Below are positions 45,885 to 54,527 of a stretch of DNA of 64,000 nt, in pieces (position 1 is the first letter of the stretch; each line of letters starts with the position of its first letter). The position numbers and the translations under genes are program-made. The notes under the pieces were generated by a model that worked only from the letters and a program-made list of their open reading frames with translations, was not told where the DNA came from and searched no databases. The stretch comes from Bacteroides faecium (GTDB taxonomy: Bacteria; Bacteroidota; Bacteroidia; Bacteroidales; Bacteroidaceae), in the NCBI RefSeq assembly GCF_012113595.1, contig NZ_CP050831.1:2790001-2854000 (forward strand), in the 5' to 3' direction.

Positions 45885-46885
45885 TTCTGAATAAAATGGA
45901 TTTCCGTACATTTGTAGAATTGCCTTCCGGGTTTCTCCCTGCCACTCATGCCGGGCGAATCCTCATGATGGGTTCCTGCTTTGCCGAGAATATGGGAAAG
46001 CTGCTGATAGAGGCTAAGTTTCAGCTGGATTTGAATCCTTTTGGTATACTTTACAATCCCTTTTCCATTTCCGCGGCTTTAGTCGAAATATTGAAAGGGA
46101 AGGTGTATCTGGCAGAAGACTTGTTCTCTTACAAAGACCTTTGGCACAGCCCGATGCACCACGGCTCATTTTCCGCATCCACACCGGAGGAGACACTGCT
46201 GAATATCAATACCCGCCTGCAACATGCCCACCAGTTTGTTTCAGAACTGGATTGGTTAATGCTGACTTTCGGCACAGCCTACGTATACGAACAGAAAGAT
46301 ACGGGACATGTGGTTTCTAACTGTCATAAATTACCGGAGAACCGATTCACTCGCCGACTTTTGACGGTAGAGGAAATCGTGAGTGAATATACTTCGTTGA
46401 TTACCAGCCTGGCAGCCCGCAATCCGAATCTGAAGATACTGTTCACAGTAAGTCCCATCCGTCATATCCGCGACGGGATGCACGCCAACCAACTAAGCAA
46501 ATCCACTTTATTACTTGCTGTCGACCGCTTGCAACAACTTTTCCCGCAACACGTCTTCTATTTCCCTTCCTATGAAATAGTCTTGGACGAATTGCGTGAT
46601 TACCGCTTTTATGCAGACGATATGTTGCATCCGTCTCCATTGGCCATCCGTTACCTGTGGGAACGCTTCTCCGAAACCTTCTTTTCCGCTGACACAAAGC
46701 AGATTATGGCAGATGTCGAAGATATCCGGCGTGACTTGGCTCACAAGCCCTTTCACCCCGCTTCAGAGGCGTATCAACGCTTTTTAGGACAAATAGTGTT
46801 AAAAATAGAACGACTTATCGGAAAATACCCGTACTTAGATTTTCAAAAAGAAACAGAACTATGTCATATGCGATTGAATCCATAG
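45872..46885 (+). CDS. GSCFA-domain protein
   Basis: The product has 337 residues (or 329 if translation starts at the methionine at 45896, which begins MDFRTFVELP). The diagnostic GSCFAENMG motif lies near residue 34 and LDWLMLTFGTAYVY further on. GSCFA proteins are an SGNH-hydrolase-like family, with GS as the likely nucleophile block and a DxxH-like HPSPLAIRYLW near residue 253. The biochemical role is not established to my knowledge. Its 3' end overlaps murF-alr by 25 bp, which couples it to cell-wall precursor synthesis. Confidence 0.8.
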   Translation: MPALVLNKMDFRTFVELPSGFLPATHAGRILMMGSCFAENMGKLLIEAKFQLDLNPFGILYNPFSISAALVEILKGKVYLAEDLFSYKDLWHSPMHHGSFSASTPEETLLNINTRLQHAHQFVSELDWLMLTFGTAYVYEQKDTGHVVSNCHKLPENRFTRRLLTVEEIVSEYTSLITSLAARNPNLKILFTVSPIRHIRDGMHANQLSKSTLLLAVDRLQQLFPQHVFYFPSYEIVLDELRDYRFYADDMLHPSPLAIRYLWERFSETFFSADTKQIMADVEDIRRDLAHKPFHPASEAYQRFLGQIVLKIERLIGKYPYLDFQKETELCHMRLNP

Positions 46886-49401
46886 CCAAAAGTATCGGTG
46901 CCCGCCGTGTGGGCGAATATGAAACGACTATTGATTGGCTGTTAACAGACAGCCGTTCCCTGAGTTTTCCCGAAGAAACTCTTTTTTTCGCTTTAGCTAC
47001 CAAACGAAATAGTGGGGCACGCTATATCCCTGATTTATACGACCGGGGAGTGCGCAATTTTGTAGTCTCCGAAGAGGACTTTAAAGAAATTGAGAGTGGA
47101 GAGTTGAGAGTTGAGAGTTCTATGCAGCATGATGGTGCGCAGCCCACTCTCAACTCTCAACTCTCAACTCTCAATTTCCTCATCGTCCCCAATCCCTTGA
47201 AAGCCTTGCAGAAGCTGGCTGAGGTACACCGTGAGAAATTTAAGATACCTGTTGTCGGCATTACCGGTAGTAACGGAAAGACCATTGTGAAAGAATGGTT
47301 ACACCAGTTGCTTAGTCCGGACCGTCGTATCGTTCGTTCTCCGCGCAGTTATAATTCTCAAATCGGCGTTCCGCTGTCAGTGTGGCAACTCAACGAAGAA
47401 GCTGAACTGGGAATTTTCGAAGCCGGTATCTCCGAGATGGGAGAGATGGGTGCTTTGAAACGAATGATAAAGCCCACCATCGGTATTCTTACCAATATCG
47501 GCGGTGCTCATCAGGAGAACTTCTTCTCATTGCAGGAGAAGTGCATGGAAAAACTGACGCTTTTCAAGGACTGCGATGTTGTGATTTACAACGGCGATAA
47601 CGAACTAATCAGCAATTGCGTGGCAAAATCAATGCTGACAGCCCGTGAGATTGCCTGGAGCCGTACCGATATCGAACGTCCGCTGCATATCAGCCGCGTG
47701 ACGAAGAAAGAAGACCACACCGTTATTTCCTACCGTTATCTGGATATGGATAATAACTTTTGCATCCCTTTTATAGACGATGCTTCCATCGAAAATGCGC
47801 TGAACTGCCTGGCAGCCTGTCTCTACCTGATGACTCCCGCCGATCAAATCACTGAGCGGATGGCACGTCTCGAGCCGATTGCCATGCGTCTGGAAGTAAA
47901 AGAAGGAAAGAACAACAGTGTCTTGATAAATGACAGTTATAATTCGGACTTGGCATCCCTGGATATAGCCCTTGACTTCCTTGTCCGCCGTTCTGAAAAG
48001 AAAGGACTGAACCGGACGCTTATCCTGTCCGATATACTGGAAACCGGACAAAGTACAGCTACGCTCTACCGACGTGTAGCCCAACTGGTGCAAAGCCGGG
48101 GCATCAATAAACTGATTGGTGTAGGCCCGGAGATTTCTTCGTGTGCCGCCCGGTTTGATGGTGACATCGAACGTTATTTCTTCCCCAATACCGATGCTCT
48201 TCTCGCGTCGAACATACTCAAATCCCTTCATTCGGAAGTCATTCTGATAAAAGGTTCGCGTGTGTTCAACTTCGACAGGGTGTCCGAAGCCTTGGAATTG
48301 AAAGTGCATGAAACCATCCTGGAAGTAAACCTGCATGCTATGGTAGACAACCTGAACCACTACCGTTCCATGCTCCGCCATCCCGAGACGAAAATGATTT
48401 GTATGGTGAAAGCTTCTGCCTACGGAGCCGGTTCTTATGAGATAGCCAAGACCTTACAGGAACATCATGTCGATTACCTGGCGGTAGCCGTTGCCGACGA
48501 AGGTTCCGAACTCCGCAAAGCAGGCATTACTTCCTCTATCATGATTATGGACCCGGAACTTACAGCGTTCAAAACCATGTTCGACTATAAACTGGAACCG
48601 GAAGTGTATAATTTCCATCTGCTCGACGCGCTTATCAAAGCCGCCAAGAAAGAAGGAATCACTAACTTTCCGATTCACATCAAACTGGATACTGGTATGC
48701 ACCGTCTCGGCTTTGCCATTGAAGACATTCCGTTGCTTATCCGTCGCCTGAAGAACCAGAGCGCGGTTATTCCCCGTTCGGTATTCTCTCATTTCGTAGG
48801 AAGTGATTCTCCCCAGTTCGATGCCTTTACGCGCCAGCAGATAGAATTGTTTGAAAAGGGTTCGCAGGAATTACAAGCCGCTTTCCCGCATAAGATTTTG
48901 CGCCATATCTGCAATACGGCGGGAATCGAACGTTTCCCCGGTGCACAGTTTGATATGGTACGGTTGGGAATCGGACTTTACGGAGTCAGCCCGATAGACA
49001 ACTCGATTATCCATAATGTAAGTACCCTCAAGACAACGATACTTCAGATTCGGGATGTACCCGAAGAAGATACGGTAGGGTATAGCCGGATGGGACATCT
49101 GACGCGTCCTTCACGCATCGCCGCCATTCCTATCGGTTATGCCGACGGGCTGAACCGCCATTTGGGACGTGGAAATGCCTACTGTCTGGTGAATGGAAAA
49201 AAAGCGGCTTATGTAGGCAATATCTGTATGGACGTCTGCATGATAGACGTTACCGACATCGACTGCCGTGAAGGCGACCAAGCCATCATCTTTGGTGACG
49301 ACCTACCGATAACGGTTCTTTCCGAAAAGCTGGATACGATTCCTTACGAAGTTCTTACCAGTATATCGACACGGGTGAAACGGGTATATTATCAAGAATA
49401 A
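46861..49401 (+). CDS. Bifunctional MurF ligase / alanine racemase
   Basis: The product has 846 residues. The N-terminal half (to about 480) is MurF, which adds D-Ala-D-Ala to UDP-MurNAc-tripeptide; its ATP loop is GITGSNGKTIVKEW near 133-146. The C-terminal half is alanine racemase, with the PLP lysine in MVKASAYGAG (about 518-527), the catalytic tyrosine region VGYSRMGHLT and NICMDVCMIDV. The fusion supplies D-Ala and uses it, and is known in Bacteroidetes. An unusual low-complexity segment (about residues 77-105) is encoded by an inverted heptamer repeat at 47088-47176, inside the MurF N-domain. The gene overlaps the GSCFA gene. Confidence 0.95.
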   Translation: MSYAIESIAKSIGARRVGEYETTIDWLLTDSRSLSFPEETLFFALATKRNSGARYIPDLYDRGVRNFVVSEEDFKEIESGELRVESSMQHDGAQPTLNSQLSTLNFLIVPNPLKALQKLAEVHREKFKIPVVGITGSNGKTIVKEWLHQLLSPDRRIVRSPRSYNSQIGVPLSVWQLNEEAELGIFEAGISEMGEMGALKRMIKPTIGILTNIGGAHQENFFSLQEKCMEKLTLFKDCDVVIYNGDNELISNCVAKSMLTAREIAWSRTDIERPLHISRVTKKEDHTVISYRYLDMDNNFCIPFIDDASIENALNCLAACLYLMTPADQITERMARLEPIAMRLEVKEGKNNSVLINDSYNSDLASLDIALDFLVRRSEKKGLNRTLILSDILETGQSTATLYRRVAQLVQSRGINKLIGVGPEISSCAARFDGDIERYFFPNTDALLASNILKSLHSEVILIKGSRVFNFDRVSEALELKVHETILEVNLHAMVDNLNHYRSMLRHPETKMICMVKASAYGAGSYEIAKTLQEHHVDYLAVAVADEGSELRKAGITSSIMIMDPELTAFKTMFDYKLEPEVYNFHLLDALIKAAKKEGITNFPIHIKLDTGMHRLGFAIEDIPLLIRRLKNQSAVIPRSVFSHFVGSDSPQFDAFTRQQIELFEKGSQELQAAFPHKILRHICNTAGIERFPGAQFDMVRLGIGLYGVSPIDNSIIHNVSTLKTTILQIRDVPEEDTVGYSRMGHLTRPSRIAAIPIGYADGLNRHLGRGNAYCLVNGKKAAYVGNICMDVCMIDVTDIDCREGDQAIIFGDDLPITVLSEKLDTIPYEVLTSISTRVKRVYYQE
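47088..47176. repeat. Inverted heptamer repeat inside the murF-alr coding sequence
   Basis: The left arm (47088-47119) is built of TGAGAGT heptamers and the right arm (47146-47176) of ACTCTCA heptamers, around a ~26-bp loop. The arms pair almost perfectly. The frame stays open through the insert, giving ESGELRVESS and LNSQLSTLN. Confidence 0.85.
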
Positions 49402-49412
49402 AACCGAGGAAG

Positions 49413-49540
49413 ATAAACGGAAACTGAGAACCGATAAACGGATAATCAGTAAATAATAAAGCGGTGGACAGTAAACGGTAAATGATGAATGAAAGTGAAC
49501 TAACATAAATAATTCATCGTTTACCGTTTACAGTTTGCCG
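49413..49540. repeat. Inverted heptamer repeat upstream of tatA
   Basis: The left part contains ATAAACGG and AGTAAACGG words. Arms 49462-49490 and 49512-49540 pair at 24 of 29 positions, and the right arm reads as TCGTTTA, CCGTTTA, CAGTTTG, CCGTTTT. The right arm lies just upstream of the tatA -7 box. Confidence 0.75.
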
Positions 49541-49548
49541 TTTTTCTT

Positions 49549-49556
49549 TATATTTG
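49549..49556 (+). promoter_or_regulatory. -7 promoter element of tatA-tatC
   Basis: TATATTTG matches TAnnTTTG, 37 bp before the tatA ATG. The -33 region falls inside the heptamer repeat. Confidence 0.55.
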
Positions 49557-49592
49557 CACCAACTAATAAAAACCTCTTTATCAAATAAACGT

Positions 49593-49811
49593 ATGACAAA
49601 CTTATTATTATTAGGTTTCTTGCCTAGTGGTTCCGAGTGGATTATTATTGCTTTGGTTATTCTCCTGCTTTTTGGTGGTAAGAAAATTCCTGAACTGATG
49701 CGCGGCTTGGGCAAAGGCGTGAAGAGCTTCAAGGATGGAGTGAACGATGCAAAAGAAGAAATAAATAAGGCAAAAGAAGACCTGGACAAACCGGCGGACT
49801 CAAGTAAGTAA
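49593..49811 (+). CDS. tatA: Sec-independent translocase subunit TatA/E
   Basis: The product has 72 residues from ATG at 49593; an in-frame TTG further upstream is not used because the hydrophobic helix should be near the N-terminus. The layout is a single transmembrane helix (WIIIALVILLLFGGKKIPEL) with the conserved FGxxKxPEL hinge, then an amphipathic helix (LMRGLGKGVKSFKDG) and a lysine-rich tail. TatA forms the pore that lets folded proteins with twin-arginine signals cross the inner membrane. tatC follows 11 bp later. Confidence 0.92.
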   Translation: MTNLLLLGFLPSGSEWIIIALVILLLFGGKKIPELMRGLGKGVKSFKDGVNDAKEEINKAKEDLDKPADSSK

Positions 49812-49822
49812 AATAAGTACCG

Positions 49823-50647
49823 ATGGCAGAAATGACCTTTTGGGATCATTTGGATGAACTGCGCAAGGTACTTTTTCGGGTGATTGGAGTCTGGTTTGTA
49901 TTGGCAATAGGTTATTTTATTGCTATGCCCTACCTTTTCGATCATGTGATTCTGGCGCCATGCCACAATGATTTCATATTCTACGATTTATTACGGCATA
50001 TCGGACAGACATTCGATCTGACCGATGACTTTTTCACACAAGAATTTCAGGTGAAGCTGGTCAATATAAACTTGGCAGCTCCTTTCTTTATCCATATGTC
50101 GACAGCTTTCTGGATGTCGGTCGTGACCGCCATGCCCTATATTTTCTTTGAAGTATGGCGTTTTATCGGTCCCGCTCTTTATCCCAACGAAAGGAAAGGA
50201 GTGCGCAAGGCATTAACCATCGGGACGGTGATGTTCTTTATCGGTGTCTTGCTGGGCTATTTCATGGTTTATCCGTTGACGCTCCGTTTCCTTTCCACCT
50301 ATCAGTTAAGTTCGGAAGTGGAGAACATCCTGTCGCTCAATTCCTATATCGACAATTTCATGATGCTGATTCTCTGCATGGGACTGGCATTTGAATTACC
50401 ATTAGTGACGTGGTTGCTTTCATTGTTGGGAGTAGTCAATAAGTCCTTCTTGCGGAAATACCGCCGGCATGCCGTTGTTATCATCGTGATAGCTGCTGCC
50501 ATTATCACTCCGACAGGCGACCCGTTCACATTGAGCGTCGTAGCCATTCCGCTTTATCTGCTCTATGAAATGAGCATCCTGATGATAAAGGACAAGAAGA
50601 AAACAGAAGAAGAGATAGAAGATGAAATTGCCTTGTCAGAAGAGTGA
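49823..50647 (+). CDS. tatC: Sec-independent translocase subunit TatC
   Basis: This 274-residue protein has six transmembrane helices. The conserved first segment is MTFWDHLDELRKVLFR, which contains the twin-arginine recognition glutamate region, and the later block is MGLAFELPLVTWLLSLLGVV. A C-terminal acidic tail follows (KKTEEEIEDEIALSEE). It is the receptor for Tat signal peptides. Its last 26 bp overlap the next gene, suggesting coupled translation with the helicase. Confidence 0.93.
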   Translation: MAEMTFWDHLDELRKVLFRVIGVWFVLAIGYFIAMPYLFDHVILAPCHNDFIFYDLLRHIGQTFDLTDDFFTQEFQVKLVNINLAAPFFIHMSTAFWMSVVTAMPYIFFEVWRFIGPALYPNERKGVRKALTIGTVMFFIGVLLGYFMVYPLTLRFLSTYQLSSEVENILSLNSYIDNFMMLILCMGLAFELPLVTWLLSLLGVVNKSFLRKYRRHAVVIIVIAAAIITPTGDPFTLSVVAIPLYLLYEMSILMIKDKKKTEEEIEDEIALSEE

Positions 50648-53600
50648 AGCGATAGAATCTTATGAATTACTTTTAGCCGTTTGTCGGGCGGAAGATGCCC
50701 GGCTTGCCGTAGGGTACAAGCAAATGCGTGACTTGCTGGAACGCATTTGCCGTTCGCAAATGCAGAACGAAAGTCTGCAAATGACCGACCTTTCCGCCCG
50801 TATCAGCTTTATCGCCGCAAAGATAGACCTTTCGGCAGGCGAGCAGAACCGGCTGCATACTTTCCGCCTGACTTCCAATCAAATACTGAACCGCCGTCTC
50901 GAACCGACCAGGGAAAATTTGCTGCGGGATGCCAAAACACTGGCTTTCTTAGTCCGTAAACTTTCGGAAGAAGATATACCGGACGAACTATATAGGCTGC
51001 TTCCGAAAGCGGATGCCACTTACTTGGTTGCTCCCCCTGCCCGTGAACGGGTGCAACGGATGCGCGTTTGCTTTCAATACGCCGACGAACAATATTTGTA
51101 TGTCACTCCGTTGGATGAAGTCACAGAAAAACCTCTGCTTGTCCGCTACAATATCCCTCAAATTAATGAAGAATTTGTAGAAACGTGCAAGCTGCTTTGG
51201 CGTCACGCCCAAGTGAATCTTCTGGATGTAGCCATTGATAATGAAGGAGTGTTGACCCCCTCGTTTATTGTTCTCGAACCGGACTATCTGATTGACATCA
51301 GTTCCCTTGCCGAATGTTTCCGCGACTACGGGCATCATCCGGCAAATTATTACCTTTCCCGTCTCCAGCCGATTGAAAATGCCCGACCTTTGTTACTGGG
51401 AAATATAGCCAATCTTTTCCTGGACGAATGGATTCACGCGCAGGACGAAGAAGATATCGACTACCGGACTTGTATGCAAAAAGCCTTCCGGCGTTATCCT
51501 ATCGAACTGGCAGCCTGCCCTGATTTGCGGGACAGGGAGAAAGAACGACAGTTCTTTGACGACTGCAAACTGCACTTTGAGCATATCCGCGAAACGGTGA
51601 ATGATACTTTTCATGCCGCCGGATACGAACTCGACAAGACAGACGCAGTGCTCGAACCTTCTTATATCTGCGAAGCACTTGGATTACAAGGGCGTCTCGA
51701 CTATATGCAGCGGGATATGTCATCCTTTATAGAAATGAAATCCGGCAAAGCCGATGAATACGCTATCCGTGGTAAAGTAGAACCTAAAGAAAACAATAAA
51801 GTGCAGATGCTTCTCTATCAGGCCGTCCTCCAATACTCAATGGGGATGGATCACCGGAAAGTGAAAGCCTATCTGCTCTACACCCGTTACCCGCTTCTGT
51901 ACCCGTCTCGTCCTTCATGGGCAATGGTGCGCCGGGTAATTGACTTGCGAAACCGGATTGTCGCCAATGAATACAGCATCCAATTACGGAACAGTCTGGA
52001 ATATACGGAACAGAAACTGGAAGAAATCAATGCTGCCACCATGAATGAACACGGACTGAAAGGACGCTTCTGGGAAACTTATCTGCGCCCGTCTATCGAC
52101 AACTTCCAGGAGAAACTAAAAGTTCTTTCGCCACTGGAAAAGCATTATTTCTATGCCGTATATAATTTCCTGACTAAGGAACTCTATACTTCCAAATCCG
52201 GTGATGTCGACTATGAAGGACGCACGGGAACAGCTTCTTTATGGCTTTCCACACTGGCGGAAAAGTGCGAAGCAGGAGAGATTATCTACGATTTACGAAT
52301 CAAGGAAAACCATGCGGCCGATGAGCATAAAGCTCATTTGCTGCTGACACGTTCGCAAAGTAATGGGTCTTCACAAGAATTTTCGCAAGAACTTCAGCAA
52401 AAAGAAAGTATAGGCGACGGAATACAAAACATGCTTCCCAACTTCCGTCAGGGTGATGCCATCATCTTCTATGAACGCAACCATGAGACGGATAATGTAA
52501 CCAATAAAATGGTATTCAAGGGAAATATCGAGTCACTGGCAGATAATGAAATCTGTATCCGTCTGCGCTCTACGCAGCAGAATCCTTCCGTGCTTCCTGC
52601 CGAAAGCCTTTATGCCATAGAGCACGATACGATGGACACTACCTTTCGTTCCATGTATCAGGGATTGTATGCTTATCTCTCTGCTACACAGGACCGCCGT
52701 GACTTATTGCTTTCGCAACGTCCGCCTGGGTTTGACGAATCGCTGGATACCCTTATCTCCCAAGCAGAAGACGATTTCGCCCGTGTTGCGTTGAAAGCCA
52801 AAGCTGCACAGGACTATTTCCTTCTCGTCGGTCCGCCGGGAACGGGTAAGACTTCCTGCGCGCTAAAGAAGATGGTAGAGACTTTTCACGCTGATAAAGA
52901 AGCGCAGATTTTGTTGCTTTCATACACCAATCGGGCAGTTGATGAAATATGCAAGTCGCTGGCTTCTATCCGTCCCGCTGTTGATTTTATCCGTGTCGGA
53001 AGTGAATTGTCCTGTGACGAGAACTACCGTTCCCATCTGATAGAAAACGAATTGTCGTCCTGCAACCGTCGTTCGGAAGTCTACGAACGTATCCGAAACT
53101 GCCGTATCATTGTGGGAACAGTCGCTGCTATTTCCGGCAAACCGGAACTTTTCCGTCTGAAACATTTCAATGTATCCATTATAGATGAGGCTACCCAGAT
53201 ACTCGAACCTCAATTACTGGGAATTCTTTGTGCCCGCGGTGAAGATGACCGGAACGCCATTGACAAGTTTATCCTGATTGGCGACCATAAACAGCTTCCT
53301 GCCGTTGTATTGCAAAATACGGAACAGTCGGCCATCTATGACGAAGCACTGCTCTCTGTCGGGCTGACGAATCTGAAAGACTCACTGTTCGAACGTCTCT
53401 ACCGGAATTGTTCTGCCGGCACTGGCAACTCATCGCTTCTTGTTGATAATGATACATCATCTGTTATGGGCGATGGCACATTGTTTGTTGTTGATGATGG
53501 CACATTGTCCGCTGCTAATCGCTCTTACGATATGCTCTGCCGTCAAGGGCGCATGCATCCCGAAGTTGCCTTGTTTGCCAACCGTGCTTTCTATGGCGGG

Positions 53601-54131
53601 CGTCTGATTCCCGTCGGACTGCCCCATCAATTAGAAGATTCCGAGCATATTTCCCGTGTCGCTTTTTATCCTTCCATACCCGAGCAGGCCGGATCGTCTG
53701 TCAAGATAAACTCTTCGGAAGCCCGGATTGTTGCCGGACTGGCTTCCCGGATTTACGAAAGTAACCGGGCGAATTTTGATGAATCCCGCACATTGGGAAT
53801 CATAACCCCATACCGAAGCCAGATAGCCCTTATCAAAAAAGAAATAGAAACATTGGGTATTCCTGCCCTCAACCGGATACTGGTAGATACTGTCGAACGT
53901 TTTCAAGGCAGTGAACGGGATGTGATTATCTATTCTTGCTGTATTAATAGTTATTATCAGTTAAAATTTGTTTCTAATTTAACAAAAGAAGATGGAGTGT
54001 TGATAGACCGAAAACTGAACGTAGCCCTTACCCGTGCGCGGAAACAAATGTTTCTGACAGGTGTACCAAAGTTCTTGAAATCTAGTCCGCTTTACCAAAG
54101 TTTATTAAAATTAATAGAGAATCAGGGGTGA
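50622..54131 (+). CDS. Dna2-like superfamily 1 helicase with PD-(D/E)XK nuclease domain
   Basis: The product has 1169 residues. A ~330-residue N-terminus has no clear match. A PD-(D/E)XK nuclease domain follows, with GRLDYMQRDMSSFIEMKSGK (about 354-373) giving D and ExK. The helicase has Walker A VGPPGTGKTS (about 735), Walker B IIDEATQ, motif III GDHKQLPA, then GRMHPEVALFANRAFYGG, ITPYRSQ, DTVERFQGSERDV and VALTRARK. This is the Dna2/Upf1 type, acting on flaps or recombination intermediates. A 24-bp tandem repeat (53442-53513) adds three 8-residue units between motifs III and IV. Its context with tatC is odd and may reflect only shared transcription. Confidence 0.85.
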   Translation: MKLPCQKSEAIESYELLLAVCRAEDARLAVGYKQMRDLLERICRSQMQNESLQMTDLSARISFIAAKIDLSAGEQNRLHTFRLTSNQILNRRLEPTRENLLRDAKTLAFLVRKLSEEDIPDELYRLLPKADATYLVAPPARERVQRMRVCFQYADEQYLYVTPLDEVTEKPLLVRYNIPQINEEFVETCKLLWRHAQVNLLDVAIDNEGVLTPSFIVLEPDYLIDISSLAECFRDYGHHPANYYLSRLQPIENARPLLLGNIANLFLDEWIHAQDEEDIDYRTCMQKAFRRYPIELAACPDLRDREKERQFFDDCKLHFEHIRETVNDTFHAAGYELDKTDAVLEPSYICEALGLQGRLDYMQRDMSSFIEMKSGKADEYAIRGKVEPKENNKVQMLLYQAVLQYSMGMDHRKVKAYLLYTRYPLLYPSRPSWAMVRRVIDLRNRIVANEYSIQLRNSLEYTEQKLEEINAATMNEHGLKGRFWETYLRPSIDNFQEKLKVLSPLEKHYFYAVYNFLTKELYTSKSGDVDYEGRTGTASLWLSTLAEKCEAGEIIYDLRIKENHAADEHKAHLLLTRSQSNGSSQEFSQELQQKESIGDGIQNMLPNFRQGDAIIFYERNHETDNVTNKMVFKGNIESLADNEICIRLRSTQQNPSVLPAESLYAIEHDTMDTTFRSMYQGLYAYLSATQDRRDLLLSQRPPGFDESLDTLISQAEDDFARVALKAKAAQDYFLLVGPPGTGKTSCALKKMVETFHADKEAQILLLSYTNRAVDEICKSLASIRPAVDFIRVGSELSCDENYRSHLIENELSSCNRRSEVYERIRNCRIIVGTVAAISGKPELFRLKHFNVSIIDEATQILEPQLLGILCARGEDDRNAIDKFILIGDHKQLPAVVLQNTEQSAIYDEALLSVGLTNLKDSLFERLYRNCSAGTGNSSLLVDNDTSSVMGDGTLFVVDDGTLSAANRSYDMLCRQGRMHPEVALFANRAFYGGRLIPVGLPHQLEDSEHISRVAFYPSIPEQAGSSVKINSSEARIVAGLASRIYESNRANFDESRTLGIITPYRSQIALIKKEIETLGIPALNRILVDTVERFQGSERDVIIYSCCINSYYQLKFVSNLTKEDGVLIDRKLNVALTRARKQMFLTGVPKFLKSSPLYQSLLKLIENQG
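53442..53513 (+). repeat. Three 24-bp tandem repeats inside the helicase gene
   Basis: Units start at 53442, 53466 and 53490 and encode VDNDTSSV, MGDGTLFV and VDDGTLSA. GATGGCACATTGT is identical in the last two. They lie in a variable loop between helicase motifs. Confidence 0.75.
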
Positions 54132-54208
54132 TTTGCTAATTTTTGCAGATGTTAGTTTTTATTCTCTCTTTATGCAATTCATTAACACCTCAATAATGAA
54201 CAAACGCC

Positions 54209-54216
54209 TATATTTG
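54209..54216 (+). promoter_or_regulatory. -7 promoter element of a candidate small RNA
   Basis: TATATTTG matches TAnnTTTG. No plus-strand gene follows. The 396-bp gap 54132-54527 holds this box and three hairpins. Confidence 0.55.
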
Positions 54217-54222
54217 CAGCAC

Positions 54223-54290
54223 GTTTTTTTCATAGAGATTTAGATTTAAGGTTAGAAGAATTGTGGAAGTCGTGAGACTTCCCTTTTTTT
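54223..54290 (+). ncRNA. Candidate small RNA (~70 nt)
   Basis: A -7 box at 54209 would start transcription near 54222. The transcript ends in a strong terminator: GGAAGTC, loop GTGA, GACTTCC (54265-54282), then seven T. No open frame of useful length is inside and the next genes are on the other strand, so a free-standing RNA is the simplest reading. No known family was recognised. Confidence 0.5.
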
Positions 54291-54299
54291 CATCTTAAC

Positions 54300-54424
54300 G
54301 TTTACTATTCTTCATTATAGGAATGCAAAACACTGTTTTTTAGTGTTTCGGTTAAAATATTGCAGGATGATGATGCAGAGTAAGTAAACCTAAAAAGCCT
54401 TCTTCGTGAGAAGAGGCTTTTTTG
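54300..54424 (+). ncRNA. Second candidate small RNA or read-through extension
   Basis: A hairpin AAACACT/AGTGTTT (54328-54348) and an intrinsic terminator (54392-54424: AAAAAGCC stem, loop around CGTGA, then TTTTTT) define a structured ~125-nt stretch. No promoter box of its own was found, so it may be a longer form of the preceding RNA. No known family was recognised. Confidence 0.35.
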
Positions 54425-54462
54425 TTTCTTTTCATTGAAAGAATAATTTATATGAAGATTCA

Positions 54463-54493
54463 AAGAGGGCGGCTCGTGATGAGTCGCCCTCTT
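54463..54493 (-). terminator. Terminator-like hairpin after the hexuronate MFS gene
   Basis: A 13-bp stem (AAGAGGGCG..CTC with GAG..CGCCCTCTT) around GTGAT. It lies 35 bp past the MFS stop. The T-run in that direction is weak. Confidence 0.65.
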
Positions 54494-54527
54494 ACATTAT
54501 ATTATTATAATATTGAAATTGGATTGC

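Noticed and set aside
46861..49401. A gene-calling error joining murF and alr
   Set aside because: The frame is continuous through both domains, and this fusion is known in Bacteroidetes.
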